Part shown: positions 1-8,626 of the stretch, piece after piece
Layout of the letters: every line of letters starts with the position of its first letter
Numbering within the stretch: the stretch's first letter is position 1
From: Alkalibacter rhizosphaerae
GTDB lineage: Bacteria; Bacillota; Clostridia; Eubacteriales; Alkalibacteraceae
Length of the DNA: 64,000 nt
NCBI RefSeq assembly: GCF_017352215.1
Contig: NZ_CP071444.1
Coordinates: forward strand, 620,001 to 684,000
Direction of reading: 5' to 3'
Notes under the pieces: generated by a model
What the model was told of the DNA's origin: nothing
Databases searched by the model: none
Seen by the model: the letters and a program-made list of their open reading frames with translations, nothing else
Translations under genes and position numbers: made by a program

Positions 1-968
1 TCTGTCATGCGATCAATGGCCGCATCCGTTGCCTCATAAACTCCCGGGAAGGAACTGATGGCCAAACCTTGGCTTGCGCCAGGAATGAAGTACAGTTTTC
101 CACAGTTTCTGCAGGCTCTTTCGATCTCTTTTTGGACGATCTCTTCTGTCCAGCCTGGGAAATCGATGACGCCACTGTCCACGTCTCCCATAAATGTGAT
201 CTGTCCACCGTATTGTTTGATCAATTCCGGTGTGTCGTTTGTGGACATGACTCCCTGCCAGATGTCGATTCCCATTTCGATCATGAAAGGAACCAAGTTT
301 GCCGCATAGCTGTCGCTGTGATGAACGATCAACTCAACTCCGTTTGCCTTATAGTGGCCGTAGATCTTTTTGTAGGCCGGCAAAAGGAACTCTTCAAATG
401 TTGCAGGCGAAATGAAGGAATTCAACTGGCTGCCCCAGTCGTCGTGGTGGAACAATGCATCCGGCTTCAGATGTTTGATGAATTCATCTGCCAGTTTGAT
501 CTCCCAGTCTACCAGGAAGTCGATGATCTCTTTCATGTATTCCGGTTCTTCGTAGAAATTCATCAACGCGTCTTCCATTCCCATGAAGTAGTGAAGATGC
601 TCGAAAATTCCCGGTGCTACGAATACGGTCGCGTATTTTTCATTTTTGTCGATGGCCGCTACAGCTTCTTGCGCCGGCTTCCAGGCTTCATCCGGCTTGA
701 TGATGTCCGGTGCTTTTACAACTTCTCTCCACTTGGTGATGTCTTTTACCAATTTATGCTCTTCGTCGTGGACCGGGAATGCACCCAGTTGTCCTTCTGG
801 CCATCGAACGGTGATTCCCCACTCGTTGACGATCTCTCCGCCGATGGGCGGTTTCAATCTGGTGATCGGTGTGTTCATGATCATGGTGAAGGGCTCGTAT
901 TGTTTCACAAAACGATCCGGATTCCCCCCGGTCATGACTTCTTTCAGGTTTTGTTTGATTGTCAGCAT
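1..968 (-). CDS. UroD-family corrinoid methyltransferase (3' end outside window)
   Basis: The reading frame runs on the minus strand from an ATG preceded by GGAGGTACTACC and is still open at the window edge, so the C-terminus is missing. The roughly 320 visible residues read as a uroporphyrinogen-decarboxylase-fold protein (MtaA/MtbA and O-demethylase relatives, COG0407). Seen motifs include HHDDWGSQ, VHHSDSYAANLVPF and GDVDSGVIDFPG. It is the third gene of an operon with a corrinoid protein and a pterin-binding methyltransferase. In this family such proteins move a methyl group between a substrate and the cobalt of a corrinoid protein; the substrate (methoxy-aromatic, methylamine or other) cannot be told from sequence. 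Real heme-pathway UroD is unlikely because of the neighbours. Confidence 0.85.
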   Translation of the reverse strand, partial: MLTIKQNLKEVMTGGNPDRFVKQYEPFTMIMNTPITRLKPPIGGEIVNEWGITVRWPEGQLGAFPVHDEEHKLVKDITKWREVVKAPDIIKPDEAWKPAQEAVAAIDKNEKYATVFVAPGIFEHLHYFMGMEDALMNFYEEPEYMKEIIDFLVDWEIKLADEFIKHLKPDALFHHDDWGSQLNSFISPATFEEFLLPAYKKIYGHYKANGVELIVHHSDSYAANLVPFMIEMGIDIWQGVMSTNDTPELIKQYGGQITFMGDVDSGVIDFPGWTEEIVQKEIERACRNCGKLYFIPGASQGLAISSFPGVYEATDAAIDRMT

Positions 969-1020
969 GGTAGTACCTCCATCGTTGTTTTATTTTAGCT
1001 CGAATAACGTTTTTTGTTGA

Positions 1021-1638
1021 TTATTTTACCAATTCTTTTGCTTTGGTAACGGCGCTACCAGCGTCCGGAGCGTATCCGTCTGCCTTGATCTCTGTTGCAT
1101 AAGCTTGAGTAACAGGTGCTCCACCAACGATGACGGTGAATCCGGCATCTTTCAGCGCCAAAGAAGTTTCCTTCAGTGCAGGCATGGTGGTGGTCAACAA
1201 TCCGGAAGCGGCAACGATGACTGCGTTGTTTTCTTTTGCAACTTCAACAAATTTTGCAGCAGGTACGTCTACACCAAGGTCGATCATGGTGAATCCGGCG
1301 CTCTCCAGCATCATGCTTACCAGGTTTTTGCCGATATCATGAAGGTCTCCGGCTACCGTTCCGATAACGCAGGTTCCCAACGATGTGGAAGCGTCTCCGG
1401 CCAACAACGGCTTGAGTACGTCTACACCCTTGCTCATGGCTTTTGCAGAAATCAGCATTTCCGGTACGAAGATCTCGCCGGCGGAGAATTTGTCTCCAAC
1501 GATTCCCATGGACTCGATCATGGCATCCAGAATCTCTTTCGGCTGTGCGCCTCCGTCCAATGCTTCCTGGACCAATCCTGCTACTACTTTGGTTTTACCC
1601 TTTGCTACCATTTCTTGAACTTCTTGAATTTTTGACAT
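1021..1638 (-). CDS. Corrinoid (B12-binding) methyl-carrier protein
   Basis: This 205-residue protein has the MtaC/MtbC/MtvC layout: an N-terminal four-helix cap (about residues 1-85) and a C-terminal cobalamin-binding Rossmann domain. The lower-ligand motif DLHDIGKN is visible, with the cobalt-binding histidine at position 100, and a later GGAPVT segment fits the dimethylbenzimidazole tail pocket. It carries the methyl group between the two flanking methyltransferases. The gene lies 50 bases after the pterin methyltransferase and 52 bases before the UroD-type gene, so the three are probably one transcript. The ATG is preceded by GAGGAGGAACAGT. Family assignment is firm; the methyl donor is unknown. 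Confidence 0.95.
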   Translation of the reverse strand: MSKIQEVQEMVAKGKTKVVAGLVQEALDGGAQPKEILDAMIESMGIVGDKFSAGEIFVPEMLISAKAMSKGVDVLKPLLAGDASTSLGTCVIGTVAGDLHDIGKNLVSMMLESAGFTMIDLGVDVPAAKFVEVAKENNAVIVAASGLLTTTMPALKETSLALKDAGFTVIVGGAPVTQAYATEIKADGYAPDAGSAVTKAKELVK

Positions 1639-1688
1639 GTACTGTTCCTCCTCGTAGTGTTGTTATATTGTTTGTTTAATGGTTCCCC

Positions 1689-2495
1689 TTACTTTTTCTT
1701 TGCACCAAAGATGCCTTCCCGATATGCACTGATGTATTCCATGCAGTACTCGTCTTCTCCCAGCATGCACTCTGTTGCGTAGATCATTCCCATCAGGTTT
1801 TGATCCGTCGGGTCCAAAATGGCGCTGTCCAAACCGGCTTTCATGGCCAGTACGGTAAATGCCTGGTTGACGATCTTTCGTGCCGGCAGGTTGAAGGAAA
1901 TGTTGCTTACCGCTCCCGTTACGTGGATGGTCGGGTATTGTTTCTTGATCTCGGAGATGACCGTCTCCACCATGGCGATGCCGTCTTCCGACGTACAAAG
2001 CATTTCGATCAATGGATCGATGTGGAATCTGGACGGGTCGATGTTGTACTCTTTGGCTTTTGCCATCAGGTTTGCAAATACTTCCAGTCGCTTTTCCGCC
2101 GTTTGCGGGATCCCTGTATCGTCGTTGAGAAGTGCTGCGATCTCCCATTTTGTGTCGGCGATGACCGGGAATACGTTTTCAATTTTCTTTCCCTCCATGG
2201 ATACGGAGTTGAAAAGACCCGGCTTGTTGCAATACTTCATGGATTCCAGACAAGTCATTTCGTTGGGGCTGTCCACTGCTATGGGAGTATCTGTTACCTC
2301 CTGTACCAAGTCGATCAACCATTTCATGGTCTCCAGCTCGATGTCGTCGTCTACCGATGCACAAACGTCAATGAATGTTGCTCCGGCTTCCGTTTGGATT
2401 TTTGCCAGATTTCGGATGAAATCGGCGTCCTTGGCGGCGATGGCTTTCGCGACCGAAGGAATGGATCCGTTGATTTTTTCTCCAATGATAATCAA
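1689..2495 (-). CDS. Pterin-binding (DHPS-like) corrinoid methyltransferase
   Basis: The 268-residue product belongs to the dihydropteroate-synthase-like methyltransferases (AcsE, MtvA and MtgA type). It opens with IIIGEKINGSIPSVAKAI, followed by DVCASVDDD and AVDSPN, the pterin-pocket strands typical of the family, and IDPLIEM in the middle. Enzymes of this type transfer a methyl group between a corrinoid protein and tetrahydrofolate, feeding the Wood-Ljungdahl methyl branch. It is the first gene of the operon and would be the methyltransferase II partner to the UroD-type enzyme. It is shorter than true methionine synthase modules and has no B12 domain of its own; the carrier is the adjacent gene. 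Confidence 0.9.
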   Translation of the reverse strand: MIIIGEKINGSIPSVAKAIAAKDADFIRNLAKIQTEAGATFIDVCASVDDDIELETMKWLIDLVQEVTDTPIAVDSPNEMTCLESMKYCNKPGLFNSVSMEGKKIENVFPVIADTKWEIAALLNDDTGIPQTAEKRLEVFANLMAKAKEYNIDPSRFHIDPLIEMLCTSEDGIAMVETVISEIKKQYPTIHVTGAVSNISFNLPARKIVNQAFTVLAMKAGLDSAILDPTDQNLMGMIYATECMLGEDEYCMEYISAYREGIFGAKKK

Positions 2496-2547
2496 TGTGT
2501 TCCCTCCTATTAATTAATATTGTCATCGATTGCATTAATTGCACTCG

Positions 2548-2568
2548 AATTTCAAATTATTTGAAATT
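2548..2568. promoter_or_regulatory. Perfect inverted repeat upstream of methyltransferase operon
   Basis: AATTTCAAAT and ATTTGAAATT form a perfect 10-base inverted repeat around one central T, about 55 bases upstream of the pterin methyltransferase start. The whole 2496-2721 gap is very AT-rich and carries no gene. The position and symmetry suit a dimeric repressor or activator site, but the regulator is not in the window. Confidence 0.45.
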
Positions 2569-2721
2569 TTATTGATACTTTCAATAAACCTACTACATTA
2601 TACATTACTCTCTCCAATAATTCAATTACATATTGTACATATGAAAAAATTAATGCACTAAAAAAATGGACCCAATATATGTTGCAAAATCGTTATAACT
2701 AATTTCTCTTAATTCGCTTTT

Positions 2722-3267
2722 TTACGTTGTCCCATTCCACAAAATGAGACAAAACCACGTCACCACATTATGACCATTCAAAAAAGACAAATGATTGTTC
2801 TCGCAAATCTCCGTCACCAATATGGTTTGGCTTTCAATGCATGGATACATTCGATCCGGATACAAGCATGGGTTATCAGGATAGGTACAGGTGTCACATA
2901 CCCGGCAAGACTCTGCCGTCAGTATGAGCAGATCTTTTCTATTGTCGAAGACTACCTCATGGATCCGGCGAACGATCTGAATGTGTTCCTTTTGAGCGGC
3001 AAGCATTTCTTCCATGTCCATCATGTCCGTCACTTCAGAAACCGTACTGAAAATGAAAGCGTTGTCGTAGGACAAACATCTCGCCTTGCATTCCTCCAGG
3101 GAGCCCACTGCCGGAGGACATGACCAGGATCCGCCGTATTGGGGGCATTCCATTTCACATATTTTTCGAACATTAGGATAAAAATTGATTTCATTCGGAT
3201 CAAAAAATGCATATTCCAGAATGGGAAATGCAGCGATCTTTTTTTCAATGTCTTCTCTACCAAGCAT
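2722..3267 (-). CDS. DUF2284 cysteine-rich metal-binding protein
   Basis: The 181-residue protein is rich in paired cysteines: CEMECPQYGGSWSCPP near the N-terminus, then CRVCDTCTYPDNPC and YPCIES. This is the pattern of DUF2284, a family of predicted metal or Fe-S binding proteins of unknown role often found beside corrinoid methyltransferases. An upstream in-frame ATG exists at 3285, but the start at 3267 is better because AAAGGGAGGG lies 5-8 bases ahead of it. It is transcribed in the same direction as the methyl-transfer operon but separated by a 226-base AT-rich gap, so it probably has its own transcript. Confidence 0.75.
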   Translation of the reverse strand: MLGREDIEKKIAAFPILEYAFFDPNEINFYPNVRKICEMECPQYGGSWSCPPAVGSLEECKARCLSYDNAFIFSTVSEVTDMMDMEEMLAAQKEHIQIVRRIHEVVFDNRKDLLILTAESCRVCDTCTYPDNPCLYPDRMYPCIESQTILVTEICENNHLSFLNGHNVVTWFCLILWNGTT

Positions 3268-3342
3268 GAATACCCTCCCTTTCACTGTTTCTTCTACATT
3301 ATATTACAAGACAAATGAGAATACCAAGTCTTCCCCATTGGA

Positions 3343-3371
3343 TTGACGAAATCTTCATTAATGAGTATAAT
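3343..3371 (+). promoter_or_regulatory. Sigma-A type promoter for MFS gene
   Basis: TTGACG and TATAAT are separated by exactly 17 bases. The -10 box ends 42 bases before the ATG of the MFS gene. Confidence 0.7.
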
Positions 3372-3413
3372 GGTTTTATTTAGTATACTAAGCAAAGTTT
3401 TGGAGGACGGTTT

Positions 3414-4667
3414 ATGAAGAGCAACAACACACAAACAACTATTTGGAACAAAGGATTTATTTATGTACTGATCGCAAATATTGGCGTCAGCTTGGCACAG
3501 TTTTCCGTTAATACTTATGTTTCTTCCTATATGGGATATCTAGGAATGAGTGCTGTACTCACCGGAATCATCGCCGGCATTTATTTTGGCGTTGCATTTG
3601 CATTTCGACCTGTTTCCGGCCCTGCCGTCACCATGTTGAACAAGAAGAAATTGTTGATCATCATCTATGGTGCGGGAATCTTCATCAATTTGGGGTATGC
3701 ATTATTTCCAACAGTACCCCTGTTCATTACCATGCGATTGCTTCACGGCGTTCAGTTGTCTTTCATGGGTTCTTTGGCCATGACTGTTGCTGCTGAATTT
3801 TTGCCGGAGGACAAAATGGCTTCCGGATTAGGCATTTATGGCCTCAGCTATATTGCCGCCCAGGCTTTTGGACCGACTTTGGCAGCAACCTTGCAATCTT
3901 TCGGCGAAGCACAGTTCGGTGCCGGAGGAGGATACCGAGCCATCTTTATCGCCGCAGCCATTTTTGCCGCCATTTCTACCATTCCCTGCATTTTGTTACC
4001 TTATGAGGGAAAGGCACTGGACAAGGAAGCCGTCCGTGCACTTGGACCCTGGTACAAAAACATCGTAGCCAAGGAAGCAGTATCTCCTTCAACGGTTATG
4101 ATGCTCATGAGCATTGCCAATGTACTCATTCATACGTACATGATCCCTTACGGTGCTTACAAAGGAATCAGCAACATCGCCATCTACTTTACGATCTCGG
4201 CTTTTGTGACTGTATTGTCTCGTCCCATCGCCGGTAGACTGGCGGACCGGTTCGGCCCCGCAAAGGTTTTTTATCCCGGCATACTCTTGACCATGAGCTC
4301 TTTTGTATTGATCAGTTATGCCACAGATGTGAAATTCATCATACTGGCAGCCGTTCTGGCTTCCGCGGGAAATGGAACGGTTCTGCCGGCGATCCAGACC
4401 ATGACCATGCAATCCGTCCCACCTCAAAGAAGAGGAGTCGCCAGCAATACCAACTTCTTGGGAATGGACCTTGGCAACTTTGTAGGACCGGCTTTATCCG
4501 GATTCGTTATCAGCCAGTTCAATTTCTCCGTCATGTATCGATTCGCCCTGATTCCCTTGTCTTTGGCCATTATCGTGTTTGCCATGGGCTGGAAACCCTA
4601 TCTTCGCCAACGGGAGATCCTGGAATCCAAACAAAACGCCGTACACAAAACCATCCATCACAGATAA
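3414..4667 (+). CDS. Major facilitator superfamily transporter
   Basis: A 417-residue membrane protein with about twelve hydrophobic segments in two halves. The MFS motif-A loop appears in the second half as GRLADRFGPAKVF, and a degenerate version (RPVSGPAVTMLNKKK) occupies the equivalent loop of the first half. The start is supported by TTTTGGAGGACGGTTT just upstream. It has its own promoter at 3343-3371 and a terminator 40 bases after the stop, so it is monocistronic. The substrate cannot be read from sequence. Position between a methyltransferase operon and a second MFS gene makes uptake or export of an organic acid possible, but that is only a guess. Confidence 0.85.
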   Translation: MKSNNTQTTIWNKGFIYVLIANIGVSLAQFSVNTYVSSYMGYLGMSAVLTGIIAGIYFGVAFAFRPVSGPAVTMLNKKKLLIIIYGAGIFINLGYALFPTVPLFITMRLLHGVQLSFMGSLAMTVAAEFLPEDKMASGLGIYGLSYIAAQAFGPTLAATLQSFGEAQFGAGGGYRAIFIAAAIFAAISTIPCILLPYEGKALDKEAVRALGPWYKNIVAKEAVSPSTVMMLMSIANVLIHTYMIPYGAYKGISNIAIYFTISAFVTVLSRPIAGRLADRFGPAKVFYPGILLTMSSFVLISYATDVKFIILAAVLASAGNGTVLPAIQTMTMQSVPPQRRGVASNTNFLGMDLGNFVGPALSGFVISQFNFSVMYRFALIPLSLAIIVFAMGWKPYLRQREILESKQNAVHKTIHHR

Positions 4668-4706
4668 AACAAGCTGTCCGATTCTCCAAAATTTCGTAGT
4701 CCATGC

Positions 4707-4733
4707 ACCGACTGTAACCAGTCGGTGTTTTCT
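4707..4733 (+). terminator. Rho-independent terminator after MFS gene
   Basis: ACCGACTG and CAGTCGGT pair as a perfect 8-base stem with a TAAC loop, followed by GTTTTCTT. Confidence 0.8.
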
Positions 4734-4840
4734 TATACCATGATTCCACATCGCGGCAATTAATCATTGACTAATTTCACATGATGCGATATTATATTTT
4801 TGTAAATTATTTTTATTATACTAAATAAGGAGGGATGGTT

Positions 4841-6157
4841 TTGTTTAAAGTAGGAGAAAACAAAAGATGGTTTTATCCGATTTCTGCATTTTTCATTACG
4901 GCCGTTTCCCTGACGACCGGTCTTTGGACCATGTTTTATCCATTGATCATCGCCAAGTTCGAAATGACGATCACGTCTCCCGTCATGTTGGCCAGCATGT
5001 TTACCGGATTGGGAAGCATGATCATGGGACCACCGGTAGCCGGTTACATTTTTGACAAAAAAGGACCCAAGATTCCGGCTCTTTTATCCGGTTCCTTCAT
5101 CGCTATCGGCATGTTTGTTCTTACCATCATGATTCGCCAGGAAACGTGGGCTTCCGCTCAACCACTGTGGTATTTCGGTAGTTTTCTGGTTGGTTTTGGC
5201 AGTGGATTATGGGGCGGTACCTATACCACAACCGTTGCCCGATGGTTCCCGGATCGAGTCGGGACCGCTATGGGTCTAGCTGTTGCAGGCGGTGGCACGG
5301 GTATCATCATTCTGTCGCCCATGGCCGGATACATCATACGAACTGCCGGTTTCAACGCCACCATTTTCACCATCTTGGGCACTATTGCATTTATCATGAT
5401 CGTTGGAGTAGGATTCATGTTTTACACAGTGCCTTCTTCCGACTGGAAACCCAAAGGTTGGGTTCCCAAGCCTTCCGCCATCACCGGAAAAGTAGTGGAA
5501 GAAAAACACTTTACCTTGAAAGAAGCCATGGCAGACAAGCGGTTTTGGATCTTATACGGCGGTTTCCTGTGCTCCGCGTTTGCATTCATGCTTTTTGCTC
5601 AAAATGCTTCCCTGATTTTGATCGAAGGCTTGACAAAAAGCGGCATGACTGCAGAACACGTTTCCGTCAATGTGGTACCCCTGTACCTCTCATTGGTGGC
5701 TGCCACCGGATTTTTGGGCCGTTTTGGTTGGGGCTGGTTGATGGACAAACTGGGAAGTCCCTTTAAAACCCTTCCCCTGGTTTACTTCAGCTCCGGTTTG
5801 ATGATCCTGGTCTTCTATTTGGGATACACCTCTTTGCCATTTGTCATGCTGTCCGCTGGTGTATTGTACTTTGCCTTTGGTGGAGAACCAACGGTTCACT
5901 ACGCGGCTGTTCCAGCCATCTTTGGCAGAAAACACCTTGGAAAGATCATGACCACGCTGAATGCATTTTCTGTAGGGATCGGCATCGCCCTGGGTCCTTA
6001 TTTTGGGGCATTCATTCGAGACAAGACCGGCGGCTACTTCTGGGCCATTATGCTGGCCATCGTCCTACGGATGATCGCTACCGGATTCTCCCTGACAGGT
6101 TTGATGTATACAAAGAAAATGGATGCAGAAGAAAAAGCGCGTCACGAAAGTTCTTAA
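4841..6157 (+). CDS. OFA-type MFS transporter (oxalate/formate antiporter family)
   Basis: About 438 residues with twelve predicted membrane spans. It resembles the oxalate:formate antiporter family: GPPVAGYIFDKKGPK after span 2, GFGSGLWGGTYTTTVARWFPDRVGTAMGLAVAGGG around spans 4-5, and GWLMDKLGS in the second half. An ATG sits at 4835 but directly abuts the AAGGAGGG ribosome site, leaving no spacing. The in-frame TTG at 4841 is six bases away from that site and is the likelier start. Monocarboxylates are the usual substrates of the family. It is followed by a strong hairpin shared with feoB on the other strand. Confidence 0.85.
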   Translation: MFKVGENKRWFYPISAFFITAVSLTTGLWTMFYPLIIAKFEMTITSPVMLASMFTGLGSMIMGPPVAGYIFDKKGPKIPALLSGSFIAIGMFVLTIMIRQETWASAQPLWYFGSFLVGFGSGLWGGTYTTTVARWFPDRVGTAMGLAVAGGGTGIIILSPMAGYIIRTAGFNATIFTILGTIAFIMIVGVGFMFYTVPSSDWKPKGWVPKPSAITGKVVEEKHFTLKEAMADKRFWILYGGFLCSAFAFMLFAQNASLILIEGLTKSGMTAEHVSVNVVPLYLSLVAATGFLGRFGWGWLMDKLGSPFKTLPLVYFSSGLMILVFYLGYTSLPFVMLSAGVLYFAFGGEPTVHYAAVPAIFGRKHLGKIMTTLNAFSVGIGIALGPYFGAFIRDKTGGYFWAIMLAIVLRMIATGFSLTGLMYTKKMDAEEKARHESS

Positions 6158-6165
6158 GAATACAG

Positions 6166-6195
6166 AAAAGGAACTCATCTAGAGTTCCTTTTTTC
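6166..6195. terminator. Bidirectional terminator between OFA transporter and feoB
   Basis: AAAAGGAACTC and GAGTTCCTTTT form an 11-base stem with an ATCTA loop and T-runs on both sides, placed between two converging genes. Confidence 0.8.
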
Positions 6196-6225
6196 ATTCT
6201 CTATACCATAACCATGAGGTTTTCT

Positions 6226-8232
6226 TTAAAAAAGCAATCTGCCGGTCTGATAGATCAACATGGATATCAAATACGCAGTGCCTGTCTGGTACAAGATGGC
6301 AAATCCAGTTTCCTTCCATGAATTCAATTCTTTTCGCATGACGCTGATGGATGCAAAACATGGAGAAGCCAGTAGTATAAAAACCAAGAAGGAATAGGCC
6401 GCCAGCGGCGTGTATACCGACTGAAGGGAAGTGATAAGCCCGGTCTCCCCCACTCCGTGGAGGACGCTGAGTGTACTGATCACCATTTCTTTCGCTGCAA
6501 ATCCGGTAATAAAAGCTACAGAAGTGATCCAATCACCGAAACCCAATGGTGCAAAGATCGGGGCGATGATCCTGCCGAACCCTGCCAATAAACTCTGATC
6601 GGCATGGACAAACTGGAGTCTTCCGTTGAAAGACTGGGCAAACCACAAGATCACCGATGCTGCGAAGATCACTGTCCCTGCCCGGACCAAAAATTCTTTG
6701 GCTTTTTCCCATGTATGGATGACCACGCTTTTGACCACCGGCACTCGGTATGGCGGCATTTCCAGCAAAAAATCAGATTCTTCACCCTTGTATCTCAATT
6801 TTGACAAGAGCAAGCCAGACATCATGGCAACAACGACCCCCATAACATACAGGGAAAAAACGACCCAGTGGGAGTTTTTTGGGAAAAAAGCAACCGAAAA
6901 TAACAAATATACTGGGAGTTTGGCCCCACAACTGATAAAAGGTGTCAAAATGATGGTCAACTTTCGATCCCGCTCGTTTTCCAAGGTACGGGTGGCCATG
7001 ATCCCCGGTACGGAACAACCAGAACCCACCAACATGGGAATGATGGATTTACCGGACAGCCCGAAACGCTTGAAGATCCGATCCATGAGAAATGCAATAC
7101 GAGCCATGTAACCACTGTCTTCCATGATGGAAATAAAAAAGAACAAAATCATGATTTGGGGTACGAAGACCAATACGGCACCGACCCCGCCGATGATGCC
7201 ATCCACCACCAGCGATTCCACCAGGGCAGAAGTCCCCATCCACTGGAGGAGCCAGGTGACGGATCCCGTGATCAAATCACCGACGAGCCATTCCATAAAC
7301 CGGATGGTGTAATCGCCCAGGCCGGTAATGGTCACATAATAAATAAACCACATGATCCCAAAAAAAATGGGGATGGACAGGATCCGATGGGTCAAAACTC
7401 GATCCAGTTTGTCCGTCCATGTTTCCTTGTTGATCTCTGTTTCCTGATTTTGAATGATTTGTCTTGTGACCTTGTTCAAAAATGCATAACGTTGTTCCGC
7501 CAGAAGCTGGATCAATGACTTTCCATACTTTTCTTCCACTGCTTTTGCCAACTGGTTACCCGCACCCACAATGGATTTATGCGTTTTCTCCAGTTCTGTT
7601 TTTATATTGTTGTTTCCTTCCAGGATCTTCATGGCCATCCATCGTGGATCCCGATCATGGGTCGCTCCCTCTTCAACGATGATCTTCTGTATTTCTTCGA
7701 TGGCCTTTCGGATTTCTTCGTTGAAATAAGAAAATCTGGCGAATGTACTTGCTTCGTCCAGAATAACTACATCTTTTACTTTTTCTACGTTCTTTCGGTC
7801 GTGTGCTCCTGTCGGTATGACTGGTACTTTAAAAATCTCTTGAAACTTGGCCACATCAAAATTCATCCCGCGACGTTTAACTTCATCCATCATGTTGAGA
7901 ATGACCGTCACTGGCACATTCATTTCCAGTAACTGTACCGTCAGATAAAGATTTCGCTCCAGATTGGAAGCGCTTACCACGTTGATGATCCCATCCGGAT
8001 GTTCTTCTGAAATATATTCCATGGCAATGATCTCATCGATGGAGGTGGACGACATGGAATAGATCCCTGGCAAATCCACAACCTTAATGTCCGTATTCTT
8101 TATAATGCCTTCTTTTTTTTCCACCGTTACACCACTCCAGTTTCCAACGTACTGGGTGGAACCGGTCAGTTCATTGAAAATCGTCGTCTTCCCGGAATTG
8201 GGATTTCCAGTCAATGCATAGGTCTTCCCCAT
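6226..8232 (-). CDS. feoB: Ferrous iron transporter FeoB
   Basis: The 668-residue protein combines an N-terminal GTPase with a C-terminal membrane permease. GTPase motifs are visible: G1 GNPNSGKT at residues 8-15, G2/G3 as SGVTVEKKEG and VVDLPGIYSM, and G4 as NMMD. A helical spacer (about 170-270) leads into hydrophobic spans with the two Gate-type regions (GSGCSVPGIMATRTLENERDRK and FAAKEMVISTL). It imports Fe(II) across the cytoplasmic membrane, the main iron form for an anaerobe. feoA lies 22 bases upstream on the same strand, and both are probably transcribed from the palindromic region at 8505-8539. Length is typical of Firmicute FeoB. Confidence 0.97.
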   Translation of the reverse strand: MGKTYALTGNPNSGKTTIFNELTGSTQYVGNWSGVTVEKKEGIIKNTDIKVVDLPGIYSMSSTSIDEIIAMEYISEEHPDGIINVVSASNLERNLYLTVQLLEMNVPVTVILNMMDEVKRRGMNFDVAKFQEIFKVPVIPTGAHDRKNVEKVKDVVILDEASTFARFSYFNEEIRKAIEEIQKIIVEEGATHDRDPRWMAMKILEGNNNIKTELEKTHKSIVGAGNQLAKAVEEKYGKSLIQLLAEQRYAFLNKVTRQIIQNQETEINKETWTDKLDRVLTHRILSIPIFFGIMWFIYYVTITGLGDYTIRFMEWLVGDLITGSVTWLLQWMGTSALVESLVVDGIIGGVGAVLVFVPQIMILFFFISIMEDSGYMARIAFLMDRIFKRFGLSGKSIIPMLVGSGCSVPGIMATRTLENERDRKLTIILTPFISCGAKLPVYLLFSVAFFPKNSHWVVFSLYVMGVVVAMMSGLLLSKLRYKGEESDFLLEMPPYRVPVVKSVVIHTWEKAKEFLVRAGTVIFAASVILWFAQSFNGRLQFVHADQSLLAGFGRIIAPIFAPLGFGDWITSVAFITGFAAKEMVISTLSVLHGVGETGLITSLQSVYTPLAAYSFLVFILLASPCFASISVMRKELNSWKETGFAILYQTGTAYLISMLIYQTGRLLF

Positions 8233-8254
8233 GGTTTCATCTCACTCCTATTGT

Positions 8255-8473
8255 CTATTTCAACAAAATGCTTTTTGCTACTGCTTTTCGGATCCCCAGG
8301 TTGAAACCTCGAACCTTGATATTGACTGGATCTCCCAAAGGAGCACACCGAACAAACTGCACAGTGGTGCCGGGGGTCATCCCCAGCTCCAACAGCTTGT
8401 TTTTCAACTTGTCGTCTGCATTTATTTCCAATATTTCTCCACTTTGTCCCGGTTTCAGATCCATAATGTTCAT
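8255..8473 (-). CDS. feoA: FeoA SH3-like iron transport accessory protein
   Basis: A 72-residue protein with the FeoA fold: KPGQSGEILEINADDKLKNKLLELGMTPGTTVQFVRCAPLGDPVNIKVRGFNLGIR, spread over the whole length, is the usual small beta-barrel pattern. FeoA assists FeoB-mediated Fe(II) uptake at the cytoplasmic face. The start has AAGGAGGATCTACT ahead of it. It is the first gene of the feoAB pair. Confidence 0.95.
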   Translation of the reverse strand: MNIMDLKPGQSGEILEINADDKLKNKLLELGMTPGTTVQFVRCAPLGDPVNIKVRGFNLGIRKAVAKSILLK

Positions 8474-8504
8474 AGTAGATCCTCCTTCAATGTCTATCGA
8501 TATT

Positions 8505-8539
8505 ATATACTAATTGATAACAGATATCAATTAGTATAT
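8505..8539. promoter_or_regulatory. Perfect 15-bp inverted repeat upstream of feoAB (candidate Fur/DtxR-type operator)
   Basis: ATATACTAATTGATA and TATCAATTAGTATAT are exact reverse complements around a 5-base spacer (ACAGA). The centre, TGATAACAGATATCA, partly matches the 7-1-7 Fur box. It sits 32 bases upstream of feoA, where an iron-responsive repressor would act. The identity of the regulator is inferred from context only. Confidence 0.6.
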
Positions 8540-8564
8540 TTCCTCCTTCAGGCCAGTCTTTCCT

Positions 8565-8592
8565 TTGCTTGTTGGGATGATTATGCTATAAT
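8565..8592 (+). promoter_or_regulatory. Promoter for ABC-F gene
   Basis: TTGCTT and TATAAT with a 16-base spacer, the -10 box ending 34 bases before the ATG. Confidence 0.6.
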
Positions 8593-8626
8593 GGATTGAT
8601 TACGAAAGAAACGAGGAAACCCATCA

